Positions 1 to 8,260 of a stretch of 37,751 bases of DNA are shown piece by piece; the first letter of the stretch is position 1, and each line of letters starts with the position of its first letter. The notes under the pieces are model-generated. The model saw only the letters and a list, made by a program, of their open reading frames with translations, was not told the origin of the DNA and ran no database searches. Both the position numbers and the translations under genes were made by a program. Origin of the DNA: Jeotgalibaca caeni (GTDB lineage Bacteria; Bacillota; Bacilli; Lactobacillales; Aerococcaceae); contig NZ_JARBEA010000024.1 of NCBI RefSeq assembly GCF_028863945.1, forward strand, positions 1-37,751. The letters run 5' to 3'.

Positions 1-140
1 ATGGGTGTAGGTCATTCGTGATCACTCCTATGTATTCTTTGGTCGGAATTACAATTTGAGTGTACCACGAATGGCTTATTTATTTGTCTAGCTTAATTTT
101 ACAATCGGCGTACTTAAAATAAAAAGATAGGAGATGCACA

Positions 141-1328
141 ATGACTTACGACTTTCAAACACCTGTGAATCGAAAAAACACCGGCTCGGCAAAATGGGAG
201 CAAATGTACGCCTGGAATCCTGATGTGGCAGCGGATGTTATTCCCCTTTCCGTCGCCGATATGGAATTAAAAAGTCCTCCTGAAGTGACAGAAGGATTAC
301 GGGACTATCTAAACGATGCTGTTTTAGGCTATACCATTCCTTACCCAGCCTTTCAAGAATCCGTTGCTGCTTGGCAAAAAAACCGCCACGGTTGGGACAT
401 TGAACCGGAATGGGTCGTACAGACGCAAGGTGTGGTCGCCGCGTTTTACGCCGCTATTCGCGCTTTTTCCAGCAAAGGAGATGGCGTTCTCCTCTTTCGG
501 CCGGTTTATTATCCCTTTGGATCAGCAATAGCGGACAATGAGCGGACGGAAGTAAACATCCCTCTTCTTGAGCAAGATGGATTCTACACCATTGACTTCG
601 AGGCTTTTGAGACGGCTGCCGCAAAACCGGAAAATAAAATTTTACTATTTTGCAGTCCGCATAATCCGGTGGGTCGCGTATGGACCATGGAGGAACTGGC
701 ACGAGTTGCGGAGATTGCGGTTAAACACGAGCTGCTTGTGATTTCCGATGAAATTTGGAATGACTTGGTGTTCAAAACAAATCCGCACACAGTTTTAGCG
801 ACGGTCACGCCAGCACTGAAGCCGTATCTCATTACCTGTACTTCTCCTTCCAAAACGTTTAACCTGGCAGGAATGGGAATTTCGAACATTATCATTGAAG
901 ACGACTCGTTGCGTCATCAGTTCAGTAGAGAAGTGGCGCAAGTAAGAGGGGATATGATTGGACCTTTGAGCTACAAGGCCTGTGAACTCGCCTATGCAAA
1001 AGGTGCTGCTTGGCTGGATGAATTGTTGGAGTTGGTTCTGACCAACCAAAAACTTGTCCATGACTTTTTCAAAAATAACTTTCCTCAAATAAAAGCGCCG
1101 ATTTCAGAAGGAACCTACCTGCAGTGGATTGACTTCCGTGCTCTCGGTATGGCGAATGAAGAGTTGGAAGAATTTTTGCATGAAGAAGCGCAATTCTTTA
1201 CCGATGAGGGGTATATTTTCGGTATCGATGGCAGTGGTTTTGAGCGCATCAACGTTGCCTTGCCAACCCATCTATTACAAGTTCAATTGGATTATTTGGC
1301 TGCAGCTTTACGAAAAAAGGGTTGCTAA
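141..1328 (+). CDS. patB: PatB/MalY-family PLP-dependent C-S lyase (cystathionine beta-lyase type aminotransferase)
   Basis: This is a full-length 395-aa fold-type I PLP enzyme. Family members cleave the C-S bond of cystathionine or related cysteine conjugates in the cytoplasm. Visible marks are CSPHNPVGR around residue 171, SDEIWNDL around 202, and SPSKTFNLAG around 235 with K238 as the expected PLP Schiff-base lysine. The start is set by GATAGGAG eight bases before the ATG. The gene stands alone on the plus strand. Its last 21 bases overlap the 3' end of the convergent Nudix gene. No good promoter is visible in the 140 bases upstream, although an inverted repeat (CATTCGTG at 13-20, CACGAATG near 65-72) is present. 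MalY in E. coli also has a regulatory role, but nothing here shows that. The family call is secure; the substrate is not. Confidence 0.93.
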   Translation: MTYDFQTPVNRKNTGSAKWEQMYAWNPDVAADVIPLSVADMELKSPPEVTEGLRDYLNDAVLGYTIPYPAFQESVAAWQKNRHGWDIEPEWVVQTQGVVAAFYAAIRAFSSKGDGVLLFRPVYYPFGSAIADNERTEVNIPLLEQDGFYTIDFEAFETAAAKPENKILLFCSPHNPVGRVWTMEELARVAEIAVKHELLVISDEIWNDLVFKTNPHTVLATVTPALKPYLITCTSPSKTFNLAGMGISNIIIEDDSLRHQFSREVAQVRGDMIGPLSYKACELAYAKGAAWLDELLELVLTNQKLVHDFFKNNFPQIKAPISEGTYLQWIDFRALGMANEELEEFLHEEAQFFTDEGYIFGIDGSGFERINVALPTHLLQVQLDYLAAALRKKGC

Positions 1329-1868
1329 CTTTTCATTCAATTTTCGGTAGATAGCTTTCATTTCTGCCTCTGTACTTTTTTCTACGGCTTCATCGAATGC
1401 CATCCAAGCAACCGCACTGTTTTCTGCTGGATTAACGGTGAGTTCCTCTTCCAAAGCTTCCAATAAGTAGGTGAGGTTCAAATGAAGGTGAGCAGGAACG
1501 ATCTTTCCTTTTTTCACATGTTCAGCAACTGGCAACACTTCAATCGAATAAATGTGTGAGTGAACCGGTTTGATTTCCTTTAGGCCGGTTTCTTCTTTTG
1601 CTTCCTTGATTGCCACCTTCAGCAAGTCTGCCTCCCCGTCGGCGTGCCCGCCAACCCAAGACCAAGACTGATAAATGTGATGGTACACCATGGCAACTTT
1701 TGTGTGCGTCGGGTTCAGCACCCAAGCGGAAGCGGTGAAGTGAGCATGGGTATTTTCTCTTGTTAACAAGGCAGCCTCCTTCTCCAAATAAGCGAGGATC
1801 TGCTCTTTAGCTGCTGCTTCTTGTTCGTTATAGGGTGTGTAAGCTGAAATTTCCTTTTTTAAGTCCAA
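1308..1868 (-). CDS. Nudix hydrolase, third gene of the putative SOS operon
   Basis: This is a Nudix hydrolase of about 186 aa. The Nudix box is near-canonical: GGHADGE followed after a short stretch by KEAKEETGL, with Lys for the usual Arg and the first part one residue shorter than MutT. The family hydrolyses nucleoside diphosphates linked to another moiety; the substrate cannot be told. I chose the TTG start because AGGAG lies nine bases upstream and translation from there begins DLKKEISAYTPYNEQEA, which resembles related enzymes. The longer frame to 2024 runs through the preceding gene and is rejected. It lies 17 bp after the 102-aa gene and is probably cotranscribed with it. Nucleotide-pool cleaning would fit an SOS role, but that is inference. 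Its 3' end overlaps patB by 21 bp. Confidence 0.88.
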   Translation of the reverse strand: MDLKKEISAYTPYNEQEAAAKEQILAYLEKEAALLTRENTHAHFTASAWVLNPTHTKVAMVYHHIYQSWSWVGGHADGEADLLKVAIKEAKEETGLKEIKPVHSHIYSIEVLPVAEHVKKGKIVPAHLHLNLTYLLEALEEELTVNPAENSAVAWMAFDEAVEKSTEAEMKAIYRKLNEKLATLFS

Positions 1869-1885
1869 GTGGGTACACTCCTGTG

Positions 1886-2194
1886 CTAGTCTATTTTCTG
1901 GAACATATTGACAGCCGGCTGCGTTAAATCCCCGGTCTCCATATAGGCTTGAAAATCCTTGATCCGAAACAAATCTTTCGGTTCTAAAAGGAAGAAATAA
2001 AGGGTAAACGGGTAACGGCAGCATTTGGCGACAATGTGGTTGTGTCCTTTATAAGCATACCACCAAACTTCATAGCGTTGGTTGTCAATCATGCATTCAT
2101 CCTCTAAAAGGGTAAATTCATCACAGCCCTTTCGTTCCAATAAATGGGAGATGGAAATCTCCTTCTTCCAATTTCCTTGCTGCAAAAGCTTCAT
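1886..2194 (-). CDS. Uncharacterised 102-aa protein, second gene of the putative SOS operon
   Basis: I do not recognise this family. The start is the ATG at 2194, preceded by AGGTGGGG. The protein is soluble, begins MKLLQQGNWKKEISISHLLE, and is rich in aromatics in the middle (YEVWWYAYKGHNHIVAKC, then FTLYFFLLEPKDLFRIKDF). It has two adjacent cysteines near residue 58 but no CxxC pair. It sits 22 bp after the 79-aa gene and 17 bp before the Nudix gene, so the three probably share one mRNA. The coding frame is supported by the good SD, the tight packing and the absence of a competing frame. Its function is unknown. Confidence 0.7.
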   Translation of the reverse strand: MKLLQQGNWKKEISISHLLERKGCDEFTLLEDECMIDNQRYEVWWYAYKGHNHIVAKCCRYPFTLYFFLLEPKDLFRIKDFQAYMETGDLTQPAVNMFQKID

Positions 2195-2216
2195 GTTCCC
2201 CACCTGCCTCTTCCTA

Positions 2217-2456
2217 CTACTGATTGACGTGATACTTTTTAACGACGACTTGATTGCGTTGGTTTCTCTGACCGTAAATGACAATGGAATTTCCTTCCGC
2301 GACATGAAACAGGAAGTTCAGCGAATGAGTCTTAATCAGACAATTCTCCTTCGCTTCTCCATCTGTTTTGAGCGTAAAGCGGACGAGCGGCTTCTCTTCT
2401 AATTTTACGACTTTTATTTTTTCAACTTCGCCTTTCCAATAGGTGCGATCATTCAT
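2217..2456 (-). CDS. Small OB-fold-like protein, first gene of the putative SOS operon
   Basis: This is a 79-aa protein beginning MNDRTYWKGEVEKIKVVKLE. It alternates short beta-like segments: KGEVEKIKVV, PLVRFTLKT, NCLIKTHSLNFLFHV, GNSIVIYGQRN, QVVVKKYHV. The pattern, with a GxV start and a late GNSIVIYG strand, resembles a single OB-fold, which in other families binds nucleic acid. That is a fold impression, not a database match. Two ATGs are possible (2462 and 2456). The second has GGCGAGG at a normal distance, while the first abuts it, so 2456 is preferred. The promoter immediately upstream contains a LexA-like box, making this the first gene of a probable damage-inducible operon. Confidence 0.72.
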   Translation of the reverse strand: MNDRTYWKGEVEKIKVVKLEEKPLVRFTLKTDGEAKENCLIKTHSLNFLFHVAEGNSIVIYGQRNQRNQVVVKKYHVNQ

Positions 2457-2483
2457 ATCCATCCCTCGCCTTCTTTTTCTTCT

Positions 2484-2513
2484 ATTATACGAACACACGT
2501 TCTTAAAAGTCAA
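2484..2513 (-). promoter_or_regulatory. Promoter with LexA/SOS box in the spacer
   Basis: On the minus strand, -35 TTGACT (2508-2513) and -10 TATAAT (2484-2489) are separated by 18 bp. The spacer contains CGAACACACGTTCT when read on the plus strand (2490-2503). This differs from the Gram-positive SOS consensus CGAAC-N4-GTTCG at one terminal position. A repressor bound there would block the promoter of the 79-aa/102-aa/Nudix operon. It also lies 70 bp from the divergent msrA start, so msrA could be affected. Confidence 0.72.
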
Positions 2514-2573
2514 GCGAACATCTTTCTTTTTCATCCGACAATTTGCTTGGTATACTAAGAAGGAGAGGAGTCG

Positions 2574-3230
2574 ATGAACGTGAACCAATATCAAATGCAA
2601 GCAACGAAAACAGAAAAAATAATCTTTGGGATGGGATGCTTCTGGAGCCCGGATAGTTTGTTTGGTGCTCAGCCAGGTGTCATCCAGACCTTAACAGGAT
2701 TCGCTGGCGGAACCACTTCTTCCCCTACTTACCGCTCCATCGGCGACCATACGGAAACCATCGAAGTGATTTTTGATCCGACCATCCTTTCCTGTGCCGA
2801 TTTATTGCGTCTCTTTTGGCAAAGTCACGACGCAACAAAAGACCGCTCTTATAAAGAACGGCAGTATATTTCCCTATTAGTCTTGCAAAATGAAGAACAA
2901 AAACAGATCGCCGAGCAAGTAAGGACCGAAGAAGAAACGCGACAAGGTCGTCCTATCGATACGGAAGTACAGCTCTTGACGCCTTTTTATCCGGCCGAAC
3001 CTCATCACCAAAAATATTATTTGCGCAGATTCAAGAATGCGACCGCACGGATCCAGTCCCTCTTTCCGACTGAGGAAGCATTTATCCAAGCGACCATCTC
3101 GGCACGGCTGAACGGATTTGTCCGTGAAAAAACGAAACTTCCAGCGATTAAGGAAGAGATTGCTACATGGGGGCTGGAAGAAGCGGCCTATCAGACGCTT
3201 CTGGATACGTTGACGCAATTAAAATGGTAA
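2574..3230 (+). CDS. msrA: Peptide methionine sulfoxide reductase MsrA-like
   Basis: This 218-aa MsrA-family protein reduces Met-S-sulfoxide in the cytoplasm. The catalytic motif GMGCFW sits at about residues 19-24, with C22 as the nucleophile. Downstream are GFAGGTTSSPTYRSIGDHTETIEVIFDP and PFYPAEPHHQKYYL, the usual substrate-pocket strands. GCFWSPDSLFG replaces the common GCFWGxE, so the position that is normally Glu is Asp. The C-terminal ~50 residues (after KNATARIQ) form an extension with no resolving cysteine visible. AAGGAGAGGAG precedes the ATG. The gene is divergent from the SOS operon and is followed by the FLP-type regulator. Confidence 0.88.
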   Translation: MNVNQYQMQATKTEKIIFGMGCFWSPDSLFGAQPGVIQTLTGFAGGTTSSPTYRSIGDHTETIEVIFDPTILSCADLLRLFWQSHDATKDRSYKERQYISLLVLQNEEQKQIAEQVRTEEETRQGRPIDTEVQLLTPFYPAEPHHQKYYLRRFKNATARIQSLFPTEEAFIQATISARLNGFVREKTKLPAIKEEIATWGLEEAAYQTLLDTLTQLKW

Positions 3231-3234
3231 GTTC

Positions 3235-3248
3235 TTGATCGTGGTCAA
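3235..3248. promoter_or_regulatory. FNR/FLP-type binding site
   Basis: TTGAT-CGTG-GTCAA is a 14-bp inverted repeat matching the FNR/CRP-fold consensus TTGAT-N4-ATCAA at 9 of 10 fixed positions. It lies 60 bp upstream of an FNR-like regulator gene, so autoregulation is plausible. The site begins 5 bp after the msrA stop codon. Confidence 0.55.
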
Positions 3249-3308
3249 TTTTTTATTTCCCTATTTACTTTAAGCTGAATACATCAGCAAACAAAGGAGC
3301 AGTTACCT

Positions 3309-3995
3309 ATGGAATCTCCAACGCATTGTCATCATCGCTCTCATAAGACCTGTGTTTCCCTCGTACCGATCTTTAATCATTTGTCGGATGAACAGATGGC
3401 GGATATTGCAGCTCTAGCTCGGTCCAAACATTATAAAAAAGGTGAGTTCTTGTATCAGCCAGAAGAAACTTCGGATGCCCTCTACATCTTGAACCAAGGG
3501 ATGGTGCGAATTTTCCATCTGACCGAGTCTGGTAAGGAACAACTCGTACGATTCTTGCAACCGGGCGACTTTACAGGTGAGATGGCACTCTTTCGCTCTT
3601 CGGTCCACGAATCCTTTGCCCAAGCAGTGAAGGATACCACCATTTGCATCTTGAAACGGGAGGATTTACAGCCCCTTTTAGCAAAATATCCGGCGATTTC
3701 CTTAAAAATCATGGAAGAATTCTCGAGGCGTCTGGATCAATCAGAAAAACAAACCACTCTGGTCGCGACCGAAAAAGTCGAGGCTCGTTTAGCAGTATTT
3801 CTAGTAGAATTGATGGAATTAGGCGAGAACGAAGTCACGTTACCGATGAGCAAGAAGGATTTGGCATCTTATTTAGGAACGACCCCTGAAACAATCAGCC
3901 GGAAACTCAGTTCATTGGAAGAGAACGGCTTGATTACTCAAGTAACCAATAAGCGCATCCGAATCAATGATGTTGATGCGTTGTTATTGGTTTAA
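3309..3995 (+). CDS. Crp/Fnr-family transcriptional regulator (FLP-like)
   Basis: This 228-aa regulator has an N-terminal cNMP-binding-type beta-roll (roughly residues 20-135, including GEFLYQPEE, QPGDFTGEMALF) and a C-terminal winged helix (about 150-228). The recognition-helix region reads SKKDLASYLGTTPETISRKLSSLEENG; the E-T-I-S-R core is typical of the FNR branch. The N-terminus is rich in possible metal or thiol ligands: C7, H8, H9, H12 and C15 (HCHHRSHKTC). Lactic acid bacterial FLPs sense redox state through cysteines, so a thiol or cluster switch is possible, but four Fe-S cysteines are not present. The FNR-like box just upstream suggests autoregulation. A strong bidirectional terminator follows. 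Confidence 0.9.
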   Translation: MESPTHCHHRSHKTCVSLVPIFNHLSDEQMADIAALARSKHYKKGEFLYQPEETSDALYILNQGMVRIFHLTESGKEQLVRFLQPGDFTGEMALFRSSVHESFAQAVKDTTICILKREDLQPLLAKYPAISLKIMEEFSRRLDQSEKQTTLVATEKVEARLAVFLVELMELGENEVTLPMSKKDLASYLGTTPETISRKLSSLEENGLITQVTNKRIRINDVDALLLV

Positions 3996-4015
3996 CGGAA
4001 CCCATTTATAAACGA

Positions 4016-4051
4016 AAAAGGAGGAAGCAGATTTCCCTGCTTCCTCCTTTT
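4016..4051. terminator. Bidirectional intrinsic terminator
   Basis: A stem of about 14 bp (AAAAGGAGGAAGCAG with its complement CTGCTTCCTCCTTTT) encloses a 6-nt loop and has T runs on both strands. It lies between the FLP regulator and the convergent VOC gene and can serve both. Confidence 0.88.
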
Positions 4052-4057
4052 GGTTGG

Positions 4058-4939
4058 TTATTTTCCTTCATAGGCGTCCCGTATGGCTTGGATGTCCAGC
4101 TTCTTCATCGGCAGAAAGGCGGCAACCGCTCGTGCCTTCGCTGCTTCATCGTCTGATTTCATCATCTCGTCCATCTCGCGCGGTGTAATCTGCCAAGAGA
4201 CACCAAATTGATCCTTGAGCCAGCCGCATTGTTCCGCTTCAGGCACTGCGGACATTTTTTCCCAATAGTAAGCAATTTCAACTTGGTCTTCACAATAGAC
4301 GATAAAAGAAATGGATTCATTGAAAGAAAAATTGTGTTCTAAGCTGCTCTCCGACAGAAGAAAACTTGTTCCTTCTAAACGAATGGAAGAAAACATTACT
4401 GCTTCAGGATCTTCTCCGCCTTCATTGGTTCCGTATCGATATACTTCACCCACAGCCGTGTTCGCAAATACGTCTGCATAGAAAGCCAACGCCTCATCTA
4501 CTTTGCGGTACTGATCTCCCACAAATAGAAGCGAAGGATAAATTTTTTGTTCTGTTGGCTCTGTTACGTACATTAATTGCCATGACAAGCCGTACTTGTC
4601 ATTCAACCAGCCAAATCGCTCGTTAAATGGATACGTTCCCAGCTCCATCAAAACCGTTCCATCTTCCCTCAAAGCTTCCCAGAGTCGGTCCACTTCTTCT
4701 ATTGTCTGGCAATAAACTGAAAAGGAAACAGAGGGATTAAGGGTGAAAATGGGACCTGCTGAAATAGCAAAAAATTCCAATCCTTCCAGTGTAAATGATA
4801 GTTGCTCACTATCACCGGACGGTGTGTCTTTTATAACGGTAACCCAGTTTATTTGCGAATGTTCAAAAAGAGACGTATAAAACCGAGCAGCTTCCAATGC
4901 TTCATGATCAAACCAGAGACTTGGCACAATCTTTTGCAT
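4058..4939 (-). CDS. VOC-superfamily protein with two PhnB-like domains
   Basis: This 293-aa protein consists of two tandem glyoxalase/bleomycin-resistance (VOC, PhnB-type) units. Both halves contain the FxGDxxRKVDEALAFYxxVF or PSLWFDHEALEAARFYTSLF type start and a GWLNDKYGLSWQ / GWLKDQFGVSWQ end, showing an internal duplication. Proteins of this kind are often annotated as 3-demethylubiquinone methyltransferase-like, but a ubiquinone role makes no sense here and the ligand is unknown. AAAGGAG precedes the ATG. The gene is the last of a minus-strand run that starts with DUF1846. Confidence 0.86.
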   Translation of the reverse strand: MQKIVPSLWFDHEALEAARFYTSLFEHSQINWVTVIKDTPSGDSEQLSFTLEGLEFFAISAGPIFTLNPSVSFSVYCQTIEEVDRLWEALREDGTVLMELGTYPFNERFGWLNDKYGLSWQLMYVTEPTEQKIYPSLLFVGDQYRKVDEALAFYADVFANTAVGEVYRYGTNEGGEDPEAVMFSSIRLEGTSFLLSESSLEHNFSFNESISFIVYCEDQVEIAYYWEKMSAVPEAEQCGWLKDQFGVSWQITPREMDEMMKSDDEAAKARAVAAFLPMKKLDIQAIRDAYEGK

Positions 4940-4978
4940 GGTCTTTCTCCTTTACTATTCCACCCTTTGCGTGAACGA

Positions 4979-5287
4979 TTACCCTACGTAACTGCCTAAA
5001 AGGAACCCTGCCAACAATACAACAATCGGAATGGAGAGGATGAAGAGTAAGATACCAATTAATGAACGGTCTTCTTGCCACACAATCGCGATCAACCCGC
5101 CAAACAGGCTGATAAACGCACCTACGATTCCGGTGACAGCTAATAAGAATAAGATCCAATCGATGAATCGATTGCCTCCGATTCGAGGTACAGCAAGTCC
5201 TACCAGTATCCAAGTCGCAAAGAAATAACCAATTCCGCATGCAGAAATCTTCCCTAAATCAGTTTTTGGCCGAAATGTGAACTTCAT
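4979..5287 (-). CDS. Small membrane protein, about 102 aa
   Basis: A hydrophobic protein with three likely membrane segments: around residues 18-36 (GIGYFFATWILVGLAVP), 42-68 (FIDWILFLLAVTGIVGAFISLFGGLIAIV) and 75-98 (LIGILLFILSIPIVVLLAGFLLG). A short basic cytoplasmic N-terminus (MKFTFRPKTDLGK) precedes them. The ATG at 5287 has GGAGG seven bases upstream; the longer frame would use an adjacent TTG. I do not recognise a named family. It lies between the EndA-like nuclease and the VOC gene on the same strand. Confidence 0.78.
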   Translation of the reverse strand: MKFTFRPKTDLGKISACGIGYFFATWILVGLAVPRIGGNRFIDWILFLLAVTGIVGAFISLFGGLIAIVWQEDRSLIGILLFILSIPIVVLLAGFLLGSYVG

Positions 5288-5323
5288 CAAGCATCCTCCG
5301 TTGTCCGATTCTTTTTCTTGCCT

Positions 5324-6070
5324 TTATTTTACCACTTTCTTGCTGCTGCCGTCTTGATAATTTATTTCATATCCTTCTTGAATGTTGAAAATATAGACGT
5401 TGAACCGCAAGGCATCGTCTTCTACTGATTGGGCCATCATGTGGACACCACGAGCAACGAGCTCATCCTCACGGAAAATAGGTTCTACTAAATAGCGCAC
5501 ATGATTATTCGTCTGTTCCAAGTAGTAATCAATATCGTTCTCAAAGCGCAACATGTGTGGATTGTTCAAGCTCCGCGTACCCGTCATTAAATTTCGGATA
5601 TTATTATTCTCGCCGGTGAGCTGGAATCCAATCAAATGGCTCCGGTTGTACAACCATTGTCCATTGTCCAACTTTTTCTGCTTCCACCCAGTTGGATCAA
5701 TATAGAGCGGTTCGCGCTCTTCTGTTGGGAACAAGTCTGTCCCTAACATCGCATGGCCCGGTCCCACTCGGTTCAGATGATCAATCTCACTGAACTCTTG
5801 CCAACTGCCATCGTCTAGCGACAATTCGTCATCCGTAAAGGTTGGCATATTGTCATTAATCTCAACAACTTGATTGACACCATCGTACTCTAAGTAGGTA
5901 AGCTCCGATTCCGGGATGGTATGGGTCATGAAAACTTTATCAATCCAGCCTTCAATTACCGGAATCGGTTGAGTCATCAAGAGGAACAACACTGCTCCAA
6001 TTGCCAAAACTCCATTTACCACTTTCAAAGGGACATCTAATTCGTCTTTTCTTTTTCTTCCTCTAGCCAT
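5324..6070 (-). CDS. Membrane-anchored DNA/RNA non-specific endonuclease (EndA-like)
   Basis: This 248-aa protein has an N-terminal anchor (residues about 16-34) and a DNA/RNA non-specific (beta-beta-alpha metal) nuclease domain. The core reads LYNRSHLIGFQLTGENNNIRNLMTG; the His of NRSH is the expected general base and the Asn-rich helix supplies the metal ligand. Streptococcal EndA, used for DNA degradation during uptake, has the same NRSH variant of the DRGH motif. The enzyme should act outside the membrane. Its ATG directly abuts the TAA of the upstream 158-aa gene, implying translational coupling. No competence genes are visible nearby, so uptake versus nutrient scavenging is open. Confidence 0.88.
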   Translation of the reverse strand: MARGRKRKDELDVPLKVVNGVLAIGAVLFLLMTQPIPVIEGWIDKVFMTHTIPESELTYLEYDGVNQVVEINDNMPTFTDDELSLDDGSWQEFSEIDHLNRVGPGHAMLGTDLFPTEEREPLYIDPTGWKQKKLDNGQWLYNRSHLIGFQLTGENNNIRNLMTGTRSLNNPHMLRFENDIDYYLEQTNNHVRYLVEPIFREDELVARGVHMMAQSVEDDALRFNVYIFNIQEGYEINYQDGSSKKVVK

Positions 6071-6547
6071 TTATTCCTCTGTTCCTTTTCCTTTCTGAAA
6101 CCCTTCTTCACGCAAGTATGCCTCGCATGCTTCTTTGGTTTTGAAAATTCCTTCCACTTGGTCATTCGGTAAAAGAACCGACCAGGTTGGATTCTCATAA
6201 CACAAGCGCAGCACTTCACCCGCATTTTCAAACCACAATTCCGTATAGCCTTCTTCATAACCATCTTCTGTTTTTTTCAAAAAGGAGATGGCTTCTTCCA
6301 CGAGCTTACGGATGGTTGCTTCGTCTTCTTCGAGTACTGAAATGTACCCTTTTTTCGTTTCTTCTTTCGGTAAATACCCAGCATAAATAAAGGCATTTCC
6401 ATTTGGATGCAAGAAGCGGACGACGATTGTCTTCGCTACTGCGCTGTCTTGGAAGTGATAATTGTAGCGATTCAATGATACAGGCACAGATGCTAATTCT
6501 GGATAGCTGTCGAAAATTTCTTTTTTCTCTTCAAAGGTTAGTACCAT
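6071..6547 (-). CDS. Uncharacterised 158-aa soluble protein
   Basis: I do not recognise this protein. It starts MVLTFEEKKEIFDSYPELAS after an AAGAGGAAAAG site and has no membrane segment. A YISVLEEDEATIRKLVEEAISFL helix is in the middle, and an aromatic-rich TELWFENAGEVLRLCYENPTW segment follows. The acidic, mixed alpha/beta composition looks like a normal folded protein. It lies 18 bp after DUF1846 and its stop touches the nuclease start, so all three are probably cotranscribed. Confidence 0.75.
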   Translation of the reverse strand: MVLTFEEKKEIFDSYPELASVPVSLNRYNYHFQDSAVAKTIVVRFLHPNGNAFIYAGYLPKEETKKGYISVLEEDEATIRKLVEEAISFLKKTEDGYEEGYTELWFENAGEVLRLCYENPTWSVLLPNDQVEGIFKTKEACEAYLREEGFQKGKGTEE

Positions 6548-6565
6548 GTCGCTTTTCCTCTTTTC

Positions 6566-8074
6566 TTAAATATAATATAAATTCTCTGATGAATAGACCG
6601 GGTCACTCGTAATATCGATGCCTAAGCTACGCAACAGCTGCTCGTCATCTTTCTTCAACATCACAGTAGAATGGGCCTGAACACCCGATAAGTTCGAAAG
6701 TTGATTGTAACACACTTGAGCCGTTGGATTCGTTACCGCACTGATTGCTAGCGCAATTAAGATTTCATTTGCGTTCAAAACAGGCATCCGTGTCTCCAAA
6801 ACTTCCGCTTTCATCTTTTGAATGGTTTCTAGAATTTGGGCAGACAACAATGGAATTCCGTCCGATACATTTGCCAACGTTTTAATTGAATTCAAAATAG
6901 CAGCGGAGGAAGAATCCATCAAACTCGAACTCCGACCTGTCACAATCCGACCGTCATTTAATTCGAACGCCATTACGGCTTTCGTTTCACTCATCCCGTC
7001 TCGATTCCGCACTTCTTCTGCATACAAGCGAGCTGGCTTCACAGCCGGACGGTCTTCTTGTTTTAAGTTTGCTTCTTCTAGCAAGATTTTCATCCGGTAC
7101 AGGGTATCTTCACCGATCAAGCCTTTTTTGTAATCACATTCCGTGGTAAAGCTGCGCCGAATCATTTCTTGTTTGGAAGCTTCTTGAACCACTTCATCAT
7201 CGATGATCCCAAATCCAACTCGGTTCACGCCCATATCGGTTGGCGATTGGTAGACGGATTCTTTTCCAGTAATCTTTTCGATGATCCGTTTAATGACTGG
7301 GAATGTTTCAATATCACGGTTGTAGTTGACCGCGATTTCTTGGTATTTCTCAAAATGGAAGTTATCAATCATGTTGACGTCTTTCAAATCAACAGTTGCT
7401 GCTTCATAAGCCAAGTTTAATGGATGCTTCAACGGTACATTCCAGACAGGGAACGTTTCAAACTTCGAGTAACCTGCCTTTTTGCCTAATTGATTCTCGT
7501 GATACAGCTGGTTCAAGCAGGTAGCGAGCTTGCCGCTTCCGCCGCCTGGAGCAGTCACCACAACAATCGGCTTCGTTGTTTCGATGTATGAATTTTGGCC
7601 GAAACCTTCTTCACTGACAATTAAGTCCACTTCCGATGGGTAACCTTCCAAACTTTGGTGCGTATATACCTTGATGTCGCGTTTTTCCAACTTGTTAATG
7701 AACATCCGCGTCGAAGGTTGTCCGTGATAACGGGTAATGACGACACTGTTTACTTCTAAACCATATTCCCTAAACTCATCGATTAAGCGAAACACATCCA
7801 TATCATACGTGATTCCATAGTCACCGCGGATTTTATTCCGCTCAATGTCACCCGCGTACACACAAATAACGATTTCTACTTTTTCCTTCAATCGTTGCAA
7901 CATCTTGATTTTTGCATCCTCGTCAAAACCAGGAAGTACCCGTTTCGCATGCTTATCACCAATTAACTTGCCACCGAACTCTAGATACAATTTATCATAA
8001 TCATTTACACGTTCTAAAATATAGCGGGATTGCTCTTCAATATATTTTTTTGAATCGAAACCAATTTTATACAT
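6566..8074 (-). CDS. DUF1846 (UPF0371) family protein
   Basis: A 502-aa protein matching the DUF1846 family from end to end: N-terminus [20 protein letters not shown], central [23 protein letters not shown], and a C-terminal alpha-rich region. The [10 protein letters not shown] segment resembles a nucleotide-binding loop. The biochemical function of the family is not established. GGAGGTCGGGT precedes the ATG. It has its own promoter (8120-8147) and leads the minus-strand run that continues into the 158-aa gene and the nuclease. Confidence 0.93.
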   Translation of the reverse strand: MYKIGFDSKKYIEEQSRYILERVNDYDKLYLEFGGKLIGDKHAKRVLPGFDEDAKIKMLQRLKEKVEIVICVYAGDIERNKIRGDYGITYDMDVFRLIDEFREYGLEVNSVVITRYHGQPSTRMFINKLEKRDIKVYTHQSLEGYPSEVDLIVSEEGFGQNSYIETTKPIVVVTAPGGGSGKLATCLNQLYHENQLGKKAGYSKFETFPVWNVPLKHPLNLAYEAATVDLKDVNMIDNFHFEKYQEIAVNYNRDIETFPVIKRIIEKITGKESVYQSPTDMGVNRVGFGIIDDEVVQEASKQEMIRRSFTTECDYKKGLIGEDTLYRMKILLEEANLKQEDRPAVKPARLYAEEVRNRDGMSETKAVMAFELNDGRIVTGRSSSLMDSSSAAILNSIKTLANVSDGIPLLSAQILETIQKMKAEVLETRMPVLNANEILIALAISAVTNPTAQVCYNQLSNLSGVQAHSTVMLKKDDEQLLRSLGIDITSDPVYSSENLYYI

Positions 8075-8119
8075 ACCCGACCTCCAGTAATTATTTCTTC
8101 CCGAAACTCAACTCTACTT

Positions 8120-8147
8120 ATTATAGAGATTTTTCACGTCTTAGCAA
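8120..8147 (-). promoter_or_regulatory. Promoter of the DUF1846 operon
   Basis: On the minus strand, -35 TTGCTA (8142-8147) and -10 TATAAT (8120-8125) are spaced 16 bp, about 45 bp upstream of the DUF1846 start. Confidence 0.65.
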
Positions 8148-8207
8148 AGCACTCATTTCTTATTTTGGGCTTTTTCTTGCATCTTGTCCAGCTTATTCTT
8201 AGAAGCA

Positions 8208-8237
8208 TTGACAAACATTGAACAAAGACAGTATAAT
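8208..8237 (+). promoter_or_regulatory. Consensus promoter of tRNA-Val
   Basis: A perfect -35 TTGACA (8208-8213) and -10 TATAAT (8232-8237) with an 18-bp spacer end 23 bp before the tRNA. Confidence 0.88.
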
Positions 8238-8260
8238 TATTTCGTTAGCACCGATTATAC

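Noticed and set aside
13-75. T-box-like GAGTGTACCACG motif upstream of patB
   Set aside because: There is no full T-box sequence, specifier loop or following U-tract terminator; only a weak inverted repeat is seen.
4908-5240. 110-aa minus-strand ORF over the small membrane protein
   Set aside because: It is Arg/Cys-rich, lacks an SD and overlaps a well-supported hydrophobic gene in another frame; a shadow.
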